Source: Struthio camelus
Taxonomy: Eukaryota > Chordata > Aves > Struthioniformes > Struthionidae
NCBI RefSeq assembly: GCF_040807025.1
Contig: NC_090943.1
Location: forward strand, 126,665,400-126,729,399
Reading direction: 5' to 3'
Length of the DNA: 64,000 bases
Below the pieces are notes generated by a model. That model was given only the letters and a program-made list of their open reading frames with translations, was not told where the DNA came from and did not search any database. Shown here one piece after another: positions 23,147 through 38,100 of this stretch. The translations under genes were made by a program, and so were the position numbers. Every line of letters begins with the position of its first letter. The first letter of the stretch is position 1.

Positions 23147-26100
23147 CTGGAAAACATCAAGAAGGCAAAAATCAAACCTCTTTCTCATTCTGCTTTCCCA
23201 GGGAGGCTCCTGATGACAACCCCAATAAGGCTATGCATTTCACATCTGTGCAAAACTTGTTTCACAACATGACCGTCTTTATGGGCTGCAACTCAGGAGT
23301 AGTAGCATCCACCAGGCCAGCCCATGGCAAGCTGAGTGCTTACATTGTGCTTTACTTCCAGAGCTCAGTCTTATGCCTCTAATGCCTATGCCTTATATTC
23401 GGTCCTCATCACCTGAAAGTTTCCTTTTAAGGGCCCACACTGAGAGCTGGTGCTTGCTGCATAAAATGTGCCATGTGCCCACATTTCTTTTTGACTTCCT
23501 AAATGTTACCAAAACAAATATAGAGAAGGGTGAATGGGCTTGAATTCCTTGCTTACACAGTGTATTCAGAAGACATGACAGTTACTACGTAATCTGTAGT
23601 TTTTAGGAGTCATAATTAAAGGTCGCAGCATTTAGTTCCACCCAAACGGGTAAATCTGAGTATCTCACACGTCCCTCTAGACCAAACGATGAGGCTAGCT
23701 GGCCTCTTGGTGCCTTCTCCAGCTCTGACGAAGAAGGGGAGCTGTTAGCAAACTTCAGTGCTAAGCCCTGCTGTTCACCTTTAGCCATGTTGTCTTCCCT
23801 TTTACAGAAATAGTTCACAATTATTTTAGACTTATTTGAGCCACTGTACATTGAGATACTTCTGTGGAAATGGGCCTGTGGTCGGGAATAACAGCTGTCA
23901 AATAAATTTAGGAATGTTCCACTCATGGTGCTTACCAAACTGTATTATTTTTGGCAGCTCTTGGGTTTTAGGGGGTTTTGTTTATACCTCTGTCCTTCTC
24001 AACTGTCAGACTATCAGACTTTTACCTCCCTTGTGTCTGATCCCTAAAAACCTGCCCCCACCAACTACCCAAAAGCAAATCTAACAAGATGACTATAAAA
24101 GCAAATATCCATCCTAGCAGACTTCAATTTAAGATGCTCCCTAGGTATTTCTATACATTAGAGGATCTCTTATTAGGATTGGTCAAAAATTCATTGAAAT
24201 CAACAGAAATCTTTTTATTGCCTTAGTTGGACTGTGGATCACAGGCCAGGACAGCTTATTGCATCAGCTGAATCTGTAAATCATATTGTCTTATATGATC
24301 TGTAATTCTGAGCTCCAGGCTTTTTAAGGGCCTTGTTCCTCTGAGCTCCTGTTAACTGCGGTGTATAGAAATCACCTTGATACCGGCTGCTTCTAGACAG
24401 CAAAACCTGGGGGTAACCACATTCATAGGTCAGTTTTGAAGACTTTGTCATAGGTATCTCACTTCATCTTTTCCTGCATATGCAGGTTTGGCTTTTGTGT
24501 TTGTGCAAAACAGGAGTCATGCAATTATTAATTTCATCACATTTCTGAGGAAAAGTGGCTTAACAGTCTTAATGTTGTTAGCATTAGTCCAGTACATACA
24601 GATGCTCCAGCTGTCCTTCCCATTTTCCTCTTAGTACCTCAAGGATGACTAATTGGCTTTTTCCTTTGTTTTCATAAGCTTTGGGATATGTGCCTGCGAA
24701 TTAATCTAATGCAAAAATGTTAAGTAATTTGGGCACAGTTCTCCAGCTCAAGAATTATCCAGTTTGCGTATTCACTAATAACATCACCCTTTGGGAAACT
24801 CTTGGTTTTTCCTACTCTCTGAAAGGATATTTTTGTCTCTGCTGAAGAAGGACAGGGGCTAACCAAAAAGATCTCAAAAGGACACCCATTTTCACTGAAA
24901 ACAACTGTGAGTGATTTTCTGTCTTTATCTATTTGCTAGTATATTAGACAGTTCATCAATGACAGGAGCAAGTAAACGTTCCTGCAGAACCAATTAAAAA
25001 ATGTTATCACTGCTAAATCTTTATCCTCGGGCTTCCCTCTCTTGGTTGGAAGGGCTGCTTTGGGGAAGAGCACACTCAGTTCTGCACCGTGGGGTTTGGC
25101 ATTTACCTGTTTCCTAAAGGGAATTCCTCTAACTGTACCAAAGATCGCCAAAAGGGAATTTACTCTCTTTTAGTCACACAACTTACAGAAGAACAAGCCC
25201 CTTTTGATGTATAAGAAAGCTTTTTTTCCATATTTTTCCATCTTTCCCCTCTGAGAAACCAAGAACTAAACCCACATGACAACTGTTTGATTTGGTCACT
25301 GACCTTTCTTAAAAGCCAAAATTTAAACACAAGTGACCTTTAATTTGTTCACAGTGCCTTCTTATAAGCTAGAAGATCAACCTTTCTTTGGCTTTCTTTC
25401 TCCTTTTAACATCGGACCTTTGCCTTTCTAAATCTGTAACAATAAAAATGTGGCTCTCAGCTGGCACAAAAATCCTAGAGCGAGATGAAGAGCAGAAGCA
25501 GGGAACAGCAGAGTTCGTGATACAATTATAGAAAAGTTCAGTCTTTTTCAAAAGTGAGTTGTGTTTTAGATAGGCCCCAGGGACTCTGACTTATAAAAAT
25601 CCCTCAGGTTTAGCAACTGAGAAAAGAGCTACCCCACGACATCTCTTCAAAACTTTGATTAGATTTTCCTTTCTAGTCTAAGGTGAGGAGTGATGGTGTA
25701 GTTACCTTTTCTTGGAGACGTTCAATAAGAGCAGCTAAATTAGCTTCACGGTTTTCTTTGATCTGTTCCATTTTCAGTATCAGCTTTTCCTCTGCCATTT
25801 TGCTGAAGTTATTGTTCTCCTCCAAAGCCTTTTGAAGCACTTCTCGCTCATGTTCTCTCTTCTCTGCCAGATGTTTCAGCACCTGGGCCTCCTGGGACTG
25901 GAAACAGCAAGACGCGGCCGAAATGAGTGTCTCACAAAACACTTATGTGGAGCAAAAAAACCCCCAAAGGGGGGTTTCCACTCGATTTGGAAACCGTACA
26001 AATTTTGCTTTTTTGTTGTTACACGCATTACTTGGATAAATCACTTCTGCATATAAACAAGATGAGTTTCAATAACAGGGGCTTAGAGGCTCTGGCCAAA

Positions 26101-29100
26101 CGTGGGCATACGCCTTAGGCAATGGCAGCAAAGTGTCTGGAGCACTTCTGTTAACAAGCAATGCTGTTGTGTGTTACCACCTTTCACTGCCTCACTTACT
26201 GCACTAAGTGCAAGCTGCAGTCTTTTAGCCATGAGCGCTTTTGTTGGTAGCTACAAGGCATTGAGGGCTGAAGCTATATATGGTGGTGAAAAGGAGGTTT
26301 CAGAAACAGAGAGGTGCATTTTTGCCTAGGCTGGACGACCCTTAAAAGTAAGTGATTGAATAGTCAATAGAGGCTTTGACTTTTACAGTTATGAAAGCTA
26401 AACATAGGCAGTTCAGATTATATTTCTTCCATGATATTTCTATTTGGCCTCATCTCACTGATTACAAAGGGAAAAAGAGGTTTTATTCTATTAAAAAAAT
26501 CGAAATCCTACAATTTTTACTTAAAGGCTTACTTTTTACAAGGAAGATGAAAACTGCATGTAGGAATTAAATGCATGCAGCTTATGCACAATACTGTGTT
26601 ATTTTTCTCTCTAAACTCATTACTCAGAAGCATAAGCTTTGTTATTTATTTCAAATCAAATTATTAACATGAAACCACTAATTCTCGGAGAGAAGCCAAA
26701 GAGCTTGGAGTGTTGGGCCCATCCTCCAGGCAAGTCTCGTCAAAAAGATAATATGTTTCAGGAGGGTTATTTAGAAGAGATAAACAACATGATATGCTTT
26801 TGGATAAAGTAAATTAGAGGGAGCATGAGAAACAAAACAGAAAATAAGTAATGAAATATAGCTCTGGGAAGCTATGCGTATATTTCAGTGCAGACCACAG
26901 CACATCATTGCCATTGTTATCTATAACAATTAATTAGTTTAAGGCCTAAATTAAGGGTTTTAGCCAATAATTATGATTTGCAGTAATGAATCTTATTAAC
27001 TTCTATCTGGGTGGTTTCAAATGCAATAAAAAGCCCGCAATTCCCTTACACGCGTGAAATCCAGCTATGAGGAGAAGACAAACATTTTAGCAAAGGTAAG
27101 ATACACATAAAACCAAATGCACTAACAAGGCAAGTTAAGCAGATTCTAGAAAAGGCTGCAAAAGCTAGGCAGAATATCTTGCTGCAGACGCTGGAGAAAA
27201 ATATGTGTTGCTTTGAAAGGCTATAATGGCTTGCTTGAAATCAGAGGGGAAAGCTACCTTTGCAGATCTTGGCCACTTATTTTATTTGCTGCCATCTCTA
27301 GTTTGGTTCCAGTTAACCAAAGCAACCTTTCTCTAACCATGATCCCTGGAGCAGCTGCTGATGGGAACGGTCGGCTAAATTGGCTGATACCTGACAAAGG
27401 CTCCTCCTTGTTTTTCCTTCCATGCTACAGCATGCTGAATAGGAACAGAGCAATTATTTTTCAGATCCTTGTGCCATACAAAATAAGTGCTGTGCAGGCC
27501 AAAGGATGTTGCAAATGAGAACAAAAAGTCCCCAGAGGCGCATAGCCAAGAGCAGGGGGAGCTTCACTGGTGGAGAAAGGAAGGAAAAGGAGCCAAAGCC
27601 AAGGAGAGCTGGGCAAAGAAAGGATTTTGTAGACTAGTTCAAAAATCACAAAACCTCCATGAACTATCAATCATTTTAATAATCATGCTCATAATAAAAT
27701 GGGTTATTTCTGAGCAAAATATTTGTTTTCAGACATTTAGCCTTTAACGTTTCTTTAAATGTTGGCCTACTTCAAAATGGAAAAAAGGCATTTTGAAAGA
27801 TTTTGTGTACAGCGTAAAAATAAAATATTTGAACATCTTCAGCCAGTTTTACTCTTTTTGCACCAACATGAGTGGCTCTGTTTGACCTGTGCCTGTGAAG
27901 TTCTTCCCACAATTCTGCATTTTATGTTTAATTTACTAGTCATCGGCAATTTTTCATCCACTTTTGGAAAAGTTATCATTATTAAAATGAGGTTATTAAT
28001 ATGAATTTTGGGGATTCTTTGCTTAAATGATCCCCAAACAACTTTGATAAGCTAAACATATATTTCCTTTCCTGTTGGGAGTTTGAATAGAAAAGATACT
28101 AATTGTAACATCCTTTCCCATGAAAGGTTTCAGGACTGACTTGTTATTTTGAAAGGCTAACATTTCATGACATTTAAAAACATATACAATTCATTATAAA
28201 ATAAAGCATTTCCAGATGTAAACAACAGACACTTCCAGAACATATCCAGGATCAACTGAGATGCCATAATGAAACATAAAGTTTGCACTGTGCCTATAAG
28301 TAACACTTTGGAAAAGAGCATTGACTTTCCATGGGAGCTATCAAAATGCCATTGGGAGTTTGGGGTACTGCCTGTTTTTCTGGATTAGTTTTCTTCCATT
28401 CAAATTCTTTTTGGAACTACTTTTTATTAACATAAATCCAGGAAAGTGGTGAAAAATCAGAGTCCTATATCATAGTATACACAGTTCTAGAGGCTGCCTT
28501 TGGAGACAGCACATTCAGACCTAATTTGGCTACTAATGAAGAAAATCCTCATACTCTAATTCAGCATTTACTAAATGTAAATTGCATTGGCACTAGTAAG
28601 AATTTGAATGAAAGCCAAACCAGGCCTCAGGAATTGCCTGCACGCTCCTAATGTGATTTTCTTTTACGATATGCCTTAAAAGATGTTCCTTTTCCTCACT
28701 GAAAATGTTCAAGGCACCCAGGACGGGTGCAAAATAGAGGAAAAAAAAAAACCCAAACCCCAGGGTAGAGCCTCATGTAAACTGATGCTCTAAACTCTTC
28801 TAATGCCATTGTACACCAGCTGTGTCAGCCTGTTTCCCTTGTACTGAGACCATTTTTGCAGTCCCCTCCTGACATTTTTGGAATAGAGTTGACATGCATT
28901 TATTCTGGATTGTGGAATGATTATCTGTTTCAAACACATTTGGCAAAAGAAGCTGGCCACCCTCTCTGTTCAAAGTCTACTACACATCCACAAATAGCTC
29001 AAATGAATGACCCCTGATTCGTACTGTAATAGCCTCGCTTTGTTGCTTCTGTTGGCTTTTAGCTGCTGTGTTTGGAGTCCTGCAGTCTTAACATGGGATT

Positions 29101-32100
29101 CCAACATAAGTGGGAAGCTTTTGTTCCCAAGTTTATTTCCAACATTATATTGTTCAAATTGCTGGACATCATATTCTCAACTCCTTGACAATCTGTTTCT
29201 AAGCTACTTGTAAATGGCATTATGAAAAATGCTTCTTGTATAGCTATTAATTTTCAACTAATAGAAATTCATAATTCTGAGAAAATGAGTGAAAAAAGCA
29301 GAAAATAGCAGGAAAGATAAAAAAAATAATAATAAGGAGGATAAAGGAGAAAACAATACTCAAGGACAAATAACTCGAAGACTTCTTAAGGGCACAATAA
29401 TGCAGCTACATTTGCAGCCTCCAATGTTCAGTGTAGAGGAATAAAAATGTTGTGAGGCATTCCTAATATAGATACTTTGGTTTCCAGAAATGTAATAATG
29501 TGCTGCAAAGGGGGCTAATGCAGGCCAACACCTTATGACCTTCATGTCATATTTCTAAAGGAACCTTCTCCACCCCCTCTTCCCCCGCCCCAGTTTTCAG
29601 AGATGACTGCTTCCAAAGAAAATCTGTATCTCATGAGTAGTTGACCAGATATAAATGCAGACAGCTAAGCACTCATTTTATGAGCAAAATTATCCATGTA
29701 AATGGGCTTTGGAGATATAATCTTTACTTTTTAGGTATTACTCACAAGAAAAAAAAAATCCTACTTGTCTGAGTTAACTGGTGTCCTTATTTTCTCACAT
29801 TCATCTATTTCTCTTTGACTTGTACATCCAAATATTGAAGTCATTTATGCAGAGATAAAATTAACAGATTACTTGTAAAGCAAGAAGTGGGCTCAGGCAA
29901 TTGCTTTTCAGCTAGGGATTTCTGCTTGAATGCATTCACCTGACCATCCTAATTATTAGGATGTATGAGGTACACTATCCAGACATGAGAGCTCCACTTT
30001 CATAGCACAACATTCATTCACTCACTGAATTCTTTTTAAATTAAATCGTTCAGCAGAAGCTGCATTAACTTTGGTGTGCTTCAGTATCTTCTGTATTTAA
30101 GAAATACTATTAATGGACCAGACTGTGAAGACAGGATTAAAGGCTCCTACTGCAATGTAAATGCCAAGGTAAAGCCTAGGTATTAATCAGAAAGAAATGG
30201 TGAGTTGGAGCAGTGATATTTTCAGGGAAAAGGAAATGAGGTTGTATTTTTTTTTCCCCACAAAAAAGTAAGGGAACAGAGCCGAGTTAAACCTCACTCA
30301 TGGTATAGGCTTCCTCAAATCTCTTTATTGCAACATCCTAGTCCTCTCTGGGGTGTACTGTTTTTTATACTACATCAGACCCTGTTCTGGCTGATGTGAG
30401 GACTCATTGTCCCAGGCAGTGTGCATATACACACTGAGGCGGTTTCTCTGCCAAAGCCATGGCAATCTAATCAGACAAGAAAAAGAGGGAGATATTCCTG
30501 CTCCACAGCTTTACAGAGCAAAGGAGTGAAATGCTCATTTATCAGGAGAGCCAGAGATGTCTGTGGGCAAAAGCTGAGGTGAAATCCTAGTTCTGTTGAA
30601 ACCAGTGGCAAAATTTCTCATGATATCAGTAGCCTAAATTGTGACTGAACTTTGACGATAATCCTTATTTCAGAATCCTTATTTCAGAAGGAGCTTTTGG
30701 TCAGGCCTACTAAGAATACAAAGATCTTGAATTTTGATCATCTCCTTTCTCTTCCTAAACTGGCACAAAATTGCAACTCTCAAGGTTTTGACTCACTGCG
30801 GGGGAACAAGGTATGTTGGGCTAATGCAGTAGGTATCACCTGAGCCACCTACCTGATGCTCCCTACATGCTCATGAGGCTTTTTTTTTTTTTTGATCTGC
30901 AGTAGTTTGAAGCCTAGCATTTTAAAGTAAATGGGGATCATTCTGGCAGGTCAATTGGTCTCACTGTATTCGGATGGCTCATTGGCAGCGAAACACATGG
31001 CAGACTGCTGGGAGAAGCTTTGCTGGCGTTCAGAGGTATATTGTGTCTGCTCATGAAATTGAGTCCTCTGAGACAGACTTTTGTGCCTAACGCTGAACCT
31101 TCTCCTAGCAGGTGATAAACCTTTTTTCTGTGGGCACACATCTGACAGTCTTATGCTCTTTGCACGAGAAATTGCTAAGTGGTTTGCAGTTTTGGCTAAC
31201 TATTGTCAATATTAGAGGCGAAGCACAATATATAGAAACACTATGATGTAAACCAAAATAGGGTAGAAACACAGGGTTCTGATGCTGACTCCACAAGTAT
31301 TGCTGTGATCTTTTTATAAAGCAGCTGCACTTCATTTTGTATGTTCTCTCCACACAAGCACAAAAAAAAGGCTAACAATAATAGAAAGAAAGATTAGTAG
31401 GTGGGCAAGAAAGGAGGAAAATGTCTTGGACAGTGCCTGGCCTCCCAGCCTGGCCTGCTCACTTACAAATCTGAAAGAAAACCAAAGAGGGTAGTAGGAA
31501 TAAGGTGAAAGAACACAGCTTCTTAGTCCTCTGGGGAAGGGAATATTTTGTGTCCAGCATATGCCAATATGTAATGCACAGTCCAGCTGACGGAGCTGTC
31601 TTCGGGGCCTTGCCCTAACAGTAAATATTTAAACTTTTACTGTTTTCTAAGCTCTGGATCTTGAATTGTTTCAGCTTAAAGCAAACTGGTCTATTTCACT
31701 GAGACTTCCTGCAAAGGTCAGCTGTGAATTTTTCTGTTTATAGGCTATTTTTTAAAATAAACTTTTTAGTGCAAATACTGAGGGGGTGTCATTTAATTCT
31801 GGTTGGCTTCATGCTGTGTCTACTGCTCTAAATTCATAACTGCCCGAACAGAGTTCAGCAATTAATTTAGTAGCCTCACTGTCGAGATTCCTTCCCTGAA
31901 AAGATTCTGAAGGCAGAACAGACAATCTTTTCCTCACATTTAGGTATCATTTTTTCTTATTTAGTTATTATTACTCTTTGTCTCCCCGTTACACTTCTCC
32001 ATGTCATAGGAGCAAGAGTATTCACAAGTGCCTCCTGCCAGGCAGGGGAGCAGGCACGGAGGGGTGAGTTTGGTGCGGAGGCCACCGGTGTGCGCGGCCA

Positions 32101-35100
32101 TGGTGCTGGCAGACAGCGAGGCTGCCCCGGGCGAGCTGGCGATGCTGGCTTGCCAAGTGAGCCTTGTCCAAGCTGGGTGGCAGAGTGGGAGCCTCTCACA
32201 GCATTTCATAATAAGGGCATTAAAAGCTCATGTTGCTGTAACTGTATAACCGACAGCATGAAAGTTAAAAAATATGGTTGTTCAGCATTCTTGGTGGTGC
32301 TAAGCACTAGGGACTAGCCTGATTAAATTTCATCCCAATACGAAGCTGTTAAGATGATTTAATTACATATAGTTTCTCTCCCATAATCCAAAAACTAAAA
32401 GAAATGTTCAGCCCTTCAGAGTTTCATTTTCACACAAATAGGTTAAATAAAGGCGATAAAGATATATAATTCAACGTAAGGCTTTTGAAGTCTATGAATC
32501 CACGGTAATAGCTAAATATTCAGGACCAATGGGTAGAAATTGATAAATGTTAAAGGTTCTCTGGGGAATAAACTTCTGCTGCCTTACAGTGTCACTGTGC
32601 TCTAATTTCTTAACTGGGAAGGATGACAAGATCTTTCTGATTATCTACCAAGGTATGGAAATATAGCACACATATGCCCCCAAAATAATGGGATAATAAT
32701 GACATACTGTAAAGAGGGTTCTATAAATGGAAAGGACGAATCTATAACTAGCCAAAATGGGTCTCGCTATGTGGTGCAAAAGGAAAAAAAACTCCCATGA
32801 ATTCAGTTTGATCTGAGAGTATGAGGTCACAGGGGCTGTTAGGTGAGGTAAAGAGAAAGGGGACAAATGGAAGAAGCACTGTAAAAGCGTATGAGGAAAT
32901 AAACAAGAATGATAAACAGGAAATAGCATAAATAGGAGACTGTGAAAGTGCATGTACCACCATACATTTTCTCACAGGAATTTGAAAATTTATTAATGAA
33001 CACTATCTAACTAGCAGAGCCTAATTCCTAAATAGTGTGAAATCAATTAGTATTTTTTCAAAAATGGCAATTTTCATCCATCTGTTATACTTGATTTTAA
33101 TTAGAACTGCGCTGGAAGGACATGATCTAGAATGGTTATGCCTGATAGCTGTGGTGCATAGATAGAAAAGTATGATAACAACTACCATCCATGCTGGATC
33201 TCAGAAAAAAATACCCCCGGTTTGTCTAGCAACAAAAAAGTGGAAGATGTTTAGGGAAAACATAGATGAAGTTGAACAAATCTGCCTGGCCCTTCCCTTG
33301 CTGTATCTCCCTAATTTCCAGCTGTCATCCGGTTCTATATTTTCAGAGTCAGAGGCTGCATCCATATTATCATTTTCTAAAGGTAGTGCTGCATGAATTT
33401 TGCTATACTCTTTGTGAAAAAATTAATATTGTAGTAGCCTCTAAATATTCTGTGACAGCAAATCCAACACCTTGATTAAACAATTCATGCAAAGGTTATC
33501 CCCGCTCTGTGTTTTAAGCTAGCTGCCTGACAATTTCATTGAGTGTTCCTTCCTGTCTGGATAGTGTGAATGAGAACGTAATTGCTTCCATTCATCTTTG
33601 CATTACCGTTCAGGGCTTTATAGACTTCTATCTTCTCTTTCTTCTGTTGTCTCTTTCCACTGAAGAGTGGTGGACTATTTAATTTATCTTCTTACGGAGT
33701 TCTATTCCTCTGATTGCTTTTCTTACATTTCTCTGTACTATAGTCTTTCAGACCAAAACTGCAAGGCAATACTTGGGATATGGAACACCAGGGATTTTGA
33801 GAGTGATGTCATGAGGTTTTCTGCTTTGTTCTCTGTTCCTTTCCTACTAATTTCTGCTGCAGTGCTGATGTGGAGGAACTTGGCTATCAAAATAACTCAG
33901 TTAGTTAGTTATATGTTCATTGAAAATGAAGCGGGAGAAATGGCAGGTGTCTGCATTGTTATCACTGATTACCACTAATGATTTTCCCTTTAGGAAAAAA
34001 CAAACAGTAATGAATGAAATTAAATCAATGAAATGAAATCTCTAGGACGTACAGTTCATATTTCCTACTAAGTATATGCATAATATTGGGCTTCTTAATT
34101 GCTGCCATTTCATTCTGTCTCCATTTCTTTACTTAAGTATTTGTACTCAGGACAGAGGTACTTCACATATGCAGAGTCCTTGGGGCATATTATCATTTGG
34201 ACATGTAAAAGCTCATATTGCTGGACAGGTACTAGTGCAAATGCATATTCTTTTCATATATGATCAAGTCCTTTTACTAAAATGAATATACAGAAGTAAA
34301 ACTGAAAGAAGCAATAGTGTTAATGTTTATAAACTAGAAACACAAATTCTTGCATCAGCAAGGCAGCAGGAATAGCAACTATGGTAACACTTTGGTGTTC
34401 AGCTAAATGAATTGTTCAAATTAGTGAGTTCCAGAATAGTGGGGTTTCACTGAAAGTTAAAAATAAAGGTCAGGTTTTTGTCAGCAGTCCAGAGCTACCA
34501 ACTTCAATGGACTGCATCTCCCCACACACCAGGGTAATTACTCCATTGATGCTCTTGAAGTGACCCGCTGATCTGGCCTGACAGGAGTGAGAGGAGAATG
34601 GAGAGCTTTTTTCTGTTAGGAGGTGCTTTATGTGGTATCTGTGGTATATCTATTGTACCTGAACTTCTCTAGACATTTTTCCATATTTGGAAAAGATTCT
34701 GTAAATGTCAGTTTTAGTAGCAAATCATAATGTTCAAGACATAAATTAAAGGCTCAGAGATACCTAAACTTGTTTTACTTTCAGATACCTTCCACTGGGG
34801 TCTCTGTGAGCAAGTAGAAGGGGTATCTCATACTAATTTAATTGGCATAGGCGGATTTCCCACAAAATAACACTAGCTGAATGACACAGAAAGGCCTTCT
34901 CTGCTCTACCTTTTATGCCACAGCACTAGGAAAAATGGGTTAACCAGCACAATGGATTACCACATCTGGAGTTTTCTCTGACCATTGCAGCCAGCTTTAA
35001 CTTCCCTCAAATGGTTCAACACAGCATAAGAAATTGCCCCAAACAGAACAGCACCAATTTCAGATTTAAAAAATCAGTCTGGTATTGCTGAGCTTCTCAT

Positions 35101-38100
35101 CAGCTTTGCCTGTCATCCTCTGACCTATGTGATCTGCAATTTGGCCTTCTATCTTCTGCCAAAAAAAAAAAAAAATCAAAAAAACCACCAAACAATCTGA
35201 GCTAGTTCTGACAGAGAACAAATAAAAATCTGTCACCGAGCATGTTTAGCAGGAGGTACAAAGTAAAACCTCTTCAACACATCGGTCAAATAGCTAACGT
35301 GGACTTCTGACTGCATGCACCCTGCATTTGCAGGGTTAGCACTATTGTGAGGAAGGTCTAAGAACCCTTCCAGGCATTATGTGAAAAGCTTACAAATTAC
35401 GAAATGTGGGTAAAGTCATAAAGAAGAAAAGACTTACTCTGTAGATAACCCTACAAGGCCAACTTTCAGGACTACTCAGATGACCTGCTAGAAGCGCCTC
35501 CCTTAGCATCTGTGCTATGCTCGTGCAGGAGTGTGGTGAACGGTCTGCAGCGCTCCGTATTCAGGGCTGATGTGCTCTCTCTCCATACTGTATAAAGCAG
35601 AAACTATAGCTGCCTGCACGTGGTGACTGGTTTCCACAGACACTAGGAGGAATCAGCATCTGGTAGCCTGGACAACCGCTGTTCAAATCCCATATCCCTC
35701 TCTTAAACTTAGACACCAGAATAGCTGCAATGACTTTCAGCAACCATTATAGGTGGTCCGAACATAACCCTTACAAGCACGTGTATTTGAACTCCCTTGG
35801 GCTTCCTGTCCAAAGCTATTTCTATTTTATGATCCATATTCCCAAGCATCAACACAAGTCAGGCTTGCTTGCAAGCTGCTGAAAGAAAACAATTAGTTTG
35901 TTTCCTTCAATATGATTTTAATGACACTATGAGTCAGCGATTGCAATGGAAGACATGCTAGTGGATAGGAAATCTGGCTGTTACTGTATATACTAAGTCA
36001 GGTATAATTGCGAACATTTTCGTAAGAAAAGATACCTTTCTCCTTTCCTCTGCAGCTTCCAGCTTTTTCTGGATCTCCTCAAGAGAGAGTTCTTTCTTCT
36101 TTGGAGAGGCTAAAGTTCGCGGTGCTTCTGAGATCGGAGATGGTGGCTTTAGGATCAGTTCGAAGGCCTGGCCGGAGGCACGTTTGTTGATTTGTTTAAC
36201 TTCCATGTCTGCACAGAAAGGTGAGAAATGGTAAGCCCTTCAAGATTTCAATGGTATTGTGGAGAAAAGCGGCACAGACAGTAGTTTACGACCAGAAGTA
36301 TAAACAAAAGATTTAGCATCTTTGCCTTTGCCAATTTAAATGAAATGGCAGATTATGGGCTGAAAACTGTTCTCAGGAGAGGTACATTCCATTTTCTCTG
36401 TAACAGTTTAATTATACCTTAATCTTATAAAGATAAAAATTTACAGTAGTTTTGGAAACTTATTAGGATTCTGTGTCATTCTATGCCCCCTGAGAGAAAT
36501 GGCCAAGCTGATTAATGCGTTAAACGTGCTTTCATCTTTTCTTGCTATCCTCAAAAATCACGTGACCTGTGAAGATCTCTGATTCTCAAATGGGATGCAT
36601 ATCTCAGGGTACTAAGAAAGGTACAGCTCAGTATAAAAGGGCTTACTGTAAGAGTTTCATCAGTTGTTATTAGGAACAAATATCCAGCAACATGGGTAAT
36701 ACCCAGTCAACAGAAGGTAATAGCCAAAAATGGCAAATGAATTATTAAATCAGCAAAATACCGACTGACTAACATTAGATACTGGGAGAGTGAATGGAGT
36801 CCTTTCCCAGTGCAAGCACGTTATCTGACATGCAAGATGATTTCCCGTGAAAATTACTCACCGTCATACTTATAGATGTTCATGTTGCGAGGTTCAGGGT
36901 AAAAACAAGAGCAGATCAGAGAGAGCATGGACAGCTCCTTCATCTTTTCCTTGTAAGCTGAAACAATAGACCTTGTTAGCACACTTCACTTTCCCAGTTT
37001 CTCTTTAGTGATCATCTAATTGAGATGACTGGCTAGTGACCAGCAAATCTGCTGTATCACCACCTGGCAGATTTCTCTGGGTTATTTACTTTCAACTATT
37101 TCTTCCAAACACGGAGCCTTTATCATTTCACAAATATGAGATGCTCAGTACTGTGGAGACTGCTTCTCATCCCCCACATGACTTCAGCCTTCGCTCTAAC
37201 ATACACAGTCCTTTTTGGATTATCGAGGGTGAATCCGGCTACCAGGAAACGTATTTAATATTGGAAGAGTGCCATGACCCCATTGTCTTCTGGCATGTGG
37301 AGAGAAATGAAGCTCTTACAAATTCTATGATGTATCCAAATGCGACTGAGAAGAGCACTGAAATGCTGCCCATGTGTTGCAGCACAGGCAGATCCTAAGG
37401 ACATTGTCTGTTACAAATGAAAATGTCATCCAGATAATTTAAAATGAAACCAGAAACGAGGATAAATTTATAAAATCCTTAGCATGATGTCCTTAATATG
37501 TGCAACTACTTGAGATAAAAAGAGCTTTTCTTTCCATGTTTACTGGCCAAAATAATTTACTTCCATATTCAGTTCTAGTGTACATCACCTGATACAGTAA
37601 ATACCCTTATGATTTACCTTTACTGTGAGTCTGTAGTCCAGTAATGGCTACAGAGTCTAGTCACAGACTGAGGAGGAGTTGGTCTAGAAATGGCAATACC
37701 AATACCTGACCATTATATAACATTTTGCATTCACTCTTTACAGTTGCTATCCTCCCAGTTTGTAACTAGGAAAGCAGAAAGTTGCAGGTCATGACAGATC
37801 CCAGACTAGAACCAGCCCTTCTGAGTCCTGGTGCAATACCCTAGCCACTGACCACACTGCATAAACTATGTATATGTGGGACTGCTCTAGAAACTATCCT
37901 AGCACACACAAATCCCTGCTGTTATTGAAACTGCAGCCACAGAAGAAGACACAAGTTTGCTGCCAGCATGTGAAAACATGGCTTAAAATATAACTGTAGC
38001 TGAAAGCATTGTAATTAACAGATTGGATCAAATTAATCCTTGATATTACTGAAAGAAAATCAGGACATCCTTTTGATCTTCAGATAGTAATACATATCAA

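Noticed and set aside
35630..35700. Possible SINE or tRNA remnant around TGTTCAAATCCC
   Set aside because: Only the B-box-like word and a vague head are present, which is too little to call even a fossil SINE.
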